Shown in pieces: positions 60,395 to 64,000 of a stretch of DNA of 64,000 nucleotides; position 1 is the stretch's first letter; each line of letters opens with the position of its first letter. A model generated the notes under the pieces. That model did no database searches, was not told the DNA's origin, and saw nothing but the letters and a program-made list of their open reading frames with translations. Location: contig CANMWN010000003.1 in the NCBI GenBank assembly GCA_947501625.1, positions 124,001-188,000 on the forward strand. The letters run 5' to 3'. A program made the position numbers and the translations under genes. The DNA is from an uncultured Flavobacteriaceae bacterium (GTDB taxonomy: Bacteria > Bacteroidota > Bacteroidia > Flavobacteriales > Flavobacteriaceae).

Positions 60395-63300
60395 ATGTTT
60401 CCATTGGCAACGAAAAACAATACCGAAAGACTAAACTTTGCATCTGCAAAACTTACTACCGAATATCCAGATTTTTTGGATATTCAAATAAAATCATTCC
60501 AAGATTTTTTCCAATTACAAACTAAGGCTGACGAGAGAAGTACTGAAGGTTTATATAGAACTTTTACCGATATTTTTCCAATCACCGATACTAGAAACCA
60601 ATTCGTTTTAGAGTTTTTAGATTATTTTGTTGATCCACCTAGATATACTATTAGAGAGTGTATTGAAAGAGGATTAACTCATAGTGTACCATTAAAAGCA
60701 CGATTGAAGTTATATTGTACTGACCCTGAACATGAGGATTTTGAAACTATAGTTCAAGATGTTTATTTAGGGACTATTCCTTATATGACACAAAGCGGAA
60801 CATTTGTAATTAATGGTGCTGAGCGTGTAGTAGTTTCTCAATTACACCGTTCACCTGGAGTTTTCTTTGGACAATCTTTCCATGCAAATGGAACTAAGTT
60901 ATATTCTGCGAGAGTTATTCCTTTTAAAGGATCTTGGATAGAATTTGCTACAGATATCAATCAAGTGATGTATGCTTATATTGATAGAAAGAAAAAATTA
61001 CCTGTTACTACACTTTTCAGAGCTATAGGATTTGAAAGAGATAAAGATATTCTTGAAATATTTGATCTTGCCGAAGAAGTAAAAGTTTCTAAGAGCGGAT
61101 TGAAAAGAGTATTAGGGCGTAAGTTAGCAGCTCGTGTATTAAAGACTTGGTTTGAAGATTTCGTTGATGAGGATACAGGAGAAGTTGTTTCTATTGAAAG
61201 AAACGAAATTGTTTTTGATCGTGATACAATTTTAGAGAAAGAACATATCGATGAAATTATCGAATCTGGATCTAAAACTATTTTACTTCACAAAGAAGAC
61301 AATCAAATGGCTGATTACGCAATCATCCATAATACGTTACAAAAAGATCCAACAAACTCTGAAAAAGAAGCTGTTGAGCATATTTATAGACAATTACGTA
61401 ATGCTGAGCCGCCAGATTATGAGACTGCAAAAGGAATTATAGATAAACTATTCTTCTCTGAGCAACGTTATAATTTAGGTGAAGTAGGTCGTTTTAGAAT
61501 GAATAAAAAGTTAGAATTAAACGTTGATATGGACGTTAAAGTTTTAACTAAAGAAGATATTATTACAATTATCAAAAACTTAATTGACTTAGTGAATTCT
61601 AAGGCTGAAGTTGATGATATTGATCACTTATCAAACCGTCGTGTACGTACAGTAGGAGAACAATTAGCATCTCAATTTGGTGTTGGTCTTTCTCGTATGG
61701 CTCGTACAATTCGCGAAAGAATGAACGTTCGTGATAATGAGGTGTTTACTCCAATTGATTTAATTAATGCTAAGACTTTATCGTCAGTTATTAATTCATT
61801 CTTTGGAACCAACCAATTATCTCAATTTATGGATCAAACAAATCCATTAGCTGAGATTACTCATAAGCGTCGTTTATCTGCACTTGGACCTGGAGGTTTA
61901 TCTAGAGAAAGAGCAGGATTCGAGGTTCGTGATGTTCACTATACGCACTACGGACGTTTATGTCCTATTGAAACTCCTGAGGGACCAAATATTGGTCTTA
62001 TTTCTTCACTTGCTGTTTTTGCAAAAGTGAATAACTTAGGATTTATTGAAACTGCATATAGAAAAGTTGAAGATGGAGTTGTTAATACTACTGATGAACC
62101 AACTTATTTAAGTGCTGAAGAGGAAGAAGGAATGAAGTTTGCGCAATCAAACTTACCTATAGATGAAGCTGGTAAATTTGTTAACGAAAGAGTTATTACT
62201 CGTGAAGAAGCAGATTATCCAGTTGTTGAAAATAACGAAGTTAATTTTATGGATGTTGCTCCAAACCAAATTGCTTCAATTTCTGCATCTTTAATTCCTT
62301 TCCTTGAACATGATGATGCGAACCGTGCTTTGATGGGATCTAACATGATGCGTCAAGCCGTTCCTTTATTACGTCCAGAGTCTCCAATTGTTGGTACTGG
62401 ATTGGAAAGAAGAGTAGCAAAAGATTCTAGAATTTTGATAAATGCTGAAGGTGATGGAGTTGTACAATATGTAGATTCTAACATCATCACTATTAAGTAT
62501 GATAGATCTGAAGAAGAAAGAAAAGTAAGTTTTGATGTTGATGAGAAAACTTATAAACTTATCAAGTTTAGAAAAACAAATCAAGGAACATCTATTAACT
62601 TAAAACCTATTGTTAAGAAAGGCGATAAAGTTAAATTAGGACAAGTACTTTGTGAAGGATATGCGACTCAAAAAGGAGAATTGGCACTTGGAAGAAATAT
62701 GAAAGTTGCCTTTATGCCTTGGAAAGGGTATAACTTTGAGGATGCAATTGTAATTTCTGAAAAAGTGGTTCGTGAAGATATATTTACTTCTATCCATATT
62801 GATGAGTATTCTCTTGATGTAAGAGATACTAAATTGGGTGCTGAAGAATTAACGAACGATATTCCTAATGTTTCTGAAGAGGCTACTAAAGATCTTGATG
62901 AAAACGGAATGATTAGAATTGGAGCTGAAGTTAATCCTGGAGATATCTTAATTGGTAAGATTACTCCAAAAGGAGAATCTGATCCAACGCCTGAAGAAAA
63001 ATTATTACGTGCTATTTTTGGTGATAAAGCTGGTGATGTGAAAGATGCATCGTTAAAGGCTTCACCTTCTTTAAGCGGTGTAGTAATTGATAAGAAATTA
63101 TTTAAAAGAGCTGTTAAGGACAAATCTAAAAGAGTAAGAGATAAAGAAGATATTGCTCGTTTAGAAGTTGAGTTTAAAGTGAAGTTTGATGAACTTAAAG
63201 ATCAATTGGTTGAAAAACTATTTGCTTTAGTTTCAGGTAAAACATCACAAGGAGTTAAAAATGATTTAGGTGAAGAAGTATTACCAAAAGGTAAGAAATT

Positions 63301-64000
63301 TACACTAAAAATGTTAAACTCGGTTGAAGATTATGCACACTTAACTAAAGGTTCTTGGACTACTGATAAAGATTTAAATAGTCAAGTAACTGAGTTAATT
63401 CACAATTACAAGATTAAGTTAAATGATATTCAAGGAACACTTCGTCGTGAGAAATTTACAATCTCTGTAGGTGATGAATTACCTGCTGGAATTGTAAAAT
63501 TAGCGAAGATTTATATTGCTAAAAAGCGTAAATTAAAAGTTGGTGATAAAATGGCAGGACGTCACGGTAATAAAGGTATTGTTGCTCGTATTGTACGTCA
63601 AGAAGATATGCCTTTCTTAGAAGACGGAACTCCTGTTGATATCGTATTGAATCCATTAGGTGTACCTTCTCGTATGAATATTGGTCAAATTTATGAAACT
63701 GTTCTTGGTTGGGCAGGTCAAAAATTAGATCAAAAATATGCGACTCCAATTTTTGATGGTGCATCATTGGACCAAATTAATAGTTTAACTGATGAGGCTG
63801 GTGTACCAAGATTTGGACATACGTATCTTTATGATGGTGGAACTGGACAGCGTTTTGATCAACCAGCAACAGTTGGTGTGATTTATATGATTAAGTTAGG
63901 TCACATGATTGATGATAAGATGCACGCACGTTCTATTGGACCTTACTCATTAATTACGCAACAACCTTTAGGTGGTAAAGCACAATTTGGAGGTCAACGT
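60395..64000 (+). CDS. rpoB: RNA polymerase beta subunit, 3' truncated by the window
   Basis: An uninterrupted frame of 1202 codons from ATG 60395 to the window edge, ending '...[10 protein letters not shown]'. Landmarks: '[20 protein letters not shown]' and '[20 protein letters not shown]' (rifampicin pocket, no common resistance substitution evident), '[20 protein letters not shown]', and '[11 protein letters not shown]' late in the frame. The remaining C-terminal part (about 60-70 residues in the family) and rpoC should follow. Confidence 0.98.
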   Translation, partial: MFPLATKNNTERLNFASAKLTTEYPDFLDIQIKSFQDFFQLQTKADERSTEGLYRTFTDIFPITDTRNQFVLEFLDYFVDPPRYTIRECIERGLTHSVPLKARLKLYCTDPEHEDFETIVQDVYLGTIPYMTQSGTFVINGAERVVVSQLHRSPGVFFGQSFHANGTKLYSARVIPFKGSWIEFATDINQVMYAYIDRKKKLPVTTLFRAIGFERDKDILEIFDLAEEVKVSKSGLKRVLGRKLAARVLKTWFEDFVDEDTGEVVSIERNEIVFDRDTILEKEHIDEIIESGSKTILLHKEDNQMADYAIIHNTLQKDPTNSEKEAVEHIYRQLRNAEPPDYETAKGIIDKLFFSEQRYNLGEVGRFRMNKKLELNVDMDVKVLTKEDIITIIKNLIDLVNSKAEVDDIDHLSNRRVRTVGEQLASQFGVGLSRMARTIRERMNVRDNEVFTPIDLINAKTLSSVINSFFGTNQLSQFMDQTNPLAEITHKRRLSALGPGGLSRERAGFEVRDVHYTHYGRLCPIETPEGPNIGLISSLAVFAKVNNLGFIETAYRKVEDGVVNTTDEPTYLSAEEEEGMKFAQSNLPIDEAGKFVNERVITREEADYPVVENNEVNFMDVAPNQIASISASLIPFLEHDDANRALMGSNMMRQAVPLLRPESPIVGTGLERRVAKDSRILINAEGDGVVQYVDSNIITIKYDRSEEERKVSFDVDEKTYKLIKFRKTNQGTSINLKPIVKKGDKVKLGQVLCEGYATQKGELALGRNMKVAFMPWKGYNFEDAIVISEKVVREDIFTSIHIDEYSLDVRDTKLGAEELTNDIPNVSEEATKDLDENGMIRIGAEVNPGDILIGKITPKGESDPTPEEKLLRAIFGDKAGDVKDASLKASPSLSGVVIDKKLFKRAVKDKSKRVRDKEDIARLEVEFKVKFDELKDQLVEKLFALVSGKTSQGVKNDLGEEVLPKGKKFTLKMLNSVEDYAHLTKGSWTTDKDLNSQVTELIHNYKIKLNDIQGTLRREKFTISVGDELPAGIVKLAKIYIAKKRKLKVGDKMAGRHGNKGIVARIVRQEDMPFLEDGTPVDIVLNPLGVPSRMNIGQIYETVLGWAGQKLDQKYATPIFDGASLDQINSLTDEAGVPRFGHTYLYDGGTGQRFDQPATVGVIYMIKLGHMIDDKMHARSIGPYSLITQQPLGGKAQFGGQR

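Overview
The window is about 64 kb of AT-rich, gene-dense chromosome from a member of the Bacteroidota, most likely a marine or aquatic Flavobacteriaceae. The evidence is direct. Promoters carry the Bacteroidota -33/-7 signature (TTG-N19/20-TAnnTTTG). Almost no gene has a Shine-Dalgarno sequence, rpsU being the marked exception. There is a T9SS type A sorting domain, and several phylum-typical proteins occur (DUF2851, DUF5683, DUF2490, a long signal peptidase I, a fused E1 alpha/beta protein). Both ends are cut: the left end clips a secreted protein on the minus strand and the right end clips rpoB after 1202 codons.

Layout. 1-5.8 kb: menE, an MFS transporter, a YebC/TACO1 protein, a secreted VWA-like protein without its metal site, and an acyl-CoA carboxylase beta subunit. 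5.8-8.6 kb: a five-gene redox/electrophile-type operon (DoxX-like, FMN reductase, Fe-S/CDGSH protein, MarR, pirin). Two near-identical palindromes look like its own MarR operators. 8.6-13.2 kb: a polyamine operon (arginine decarboxylase, agmatinase, deoxyhypusine-synthase-like protein, small acidic proteins, a VOC protein). It is preceded by a 260-nt leader that encodes an unlisted 53-codon ORF rich in Arg near its end and finishes in a terminator-like hairpin. 13.3-17.4 kb: a 2,4-dienoyl-CoA reductase-type flavoenzyme behind a perfect 18-bp palindrome, then a small membrane protein and the ABC-F protein EttA. 17.5-28.5 kb: twin Crp/Fnr regulators; the parA-parB-DUF5683-dapB-lepB-wbqC cluster; an epimerase; a dipeptidase; a nitroreductase; DUF2851.

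28.5-45 kb is the more variable part: a REP-like element, a serine carboxypeptidase-like protein, a solitary OLD-type ATPase/TOPRIM nuclease, E1 alpha/beta, a beta-barrel protein with a dead gluzincin domain, a T9SS-secreted nuclease/phosphatase, a LOG protein, uvrA and an ATP-grasp protein. Next comes a small accessory island (43.7-45.0 kb) in which long imperfect inverted repeats flank a CHAT/caspase-like gene that has lost any ATG/GTG/TTG start. 45-48.8 kb: a SulP anion transporter, beta-carbonic anhydrase and DUF2490 operon, divergent from a TetR regulator with a 19-bp palindrome between two mirror-image promoters.

48.8-53.8 kb: PspC, a K+ channel, an AGCS symporter, an HhH protein and an LCAD-like dehydrogenase. 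53.9-64 kb is the conserved information-processing block: rpsU, xerC, hpf, four tRNAs, tuf, tRNA-Trp, secE, nusG, rplK, rplA, rplJ, rplL, rpoB.

The best candidates for undescribed biology are the speA leader ORF/attenuator, the repeat-flanked CHAT-like cassette and the MarR-pirin operator pair. All assignments come from reading the sequence; no database search was possible.
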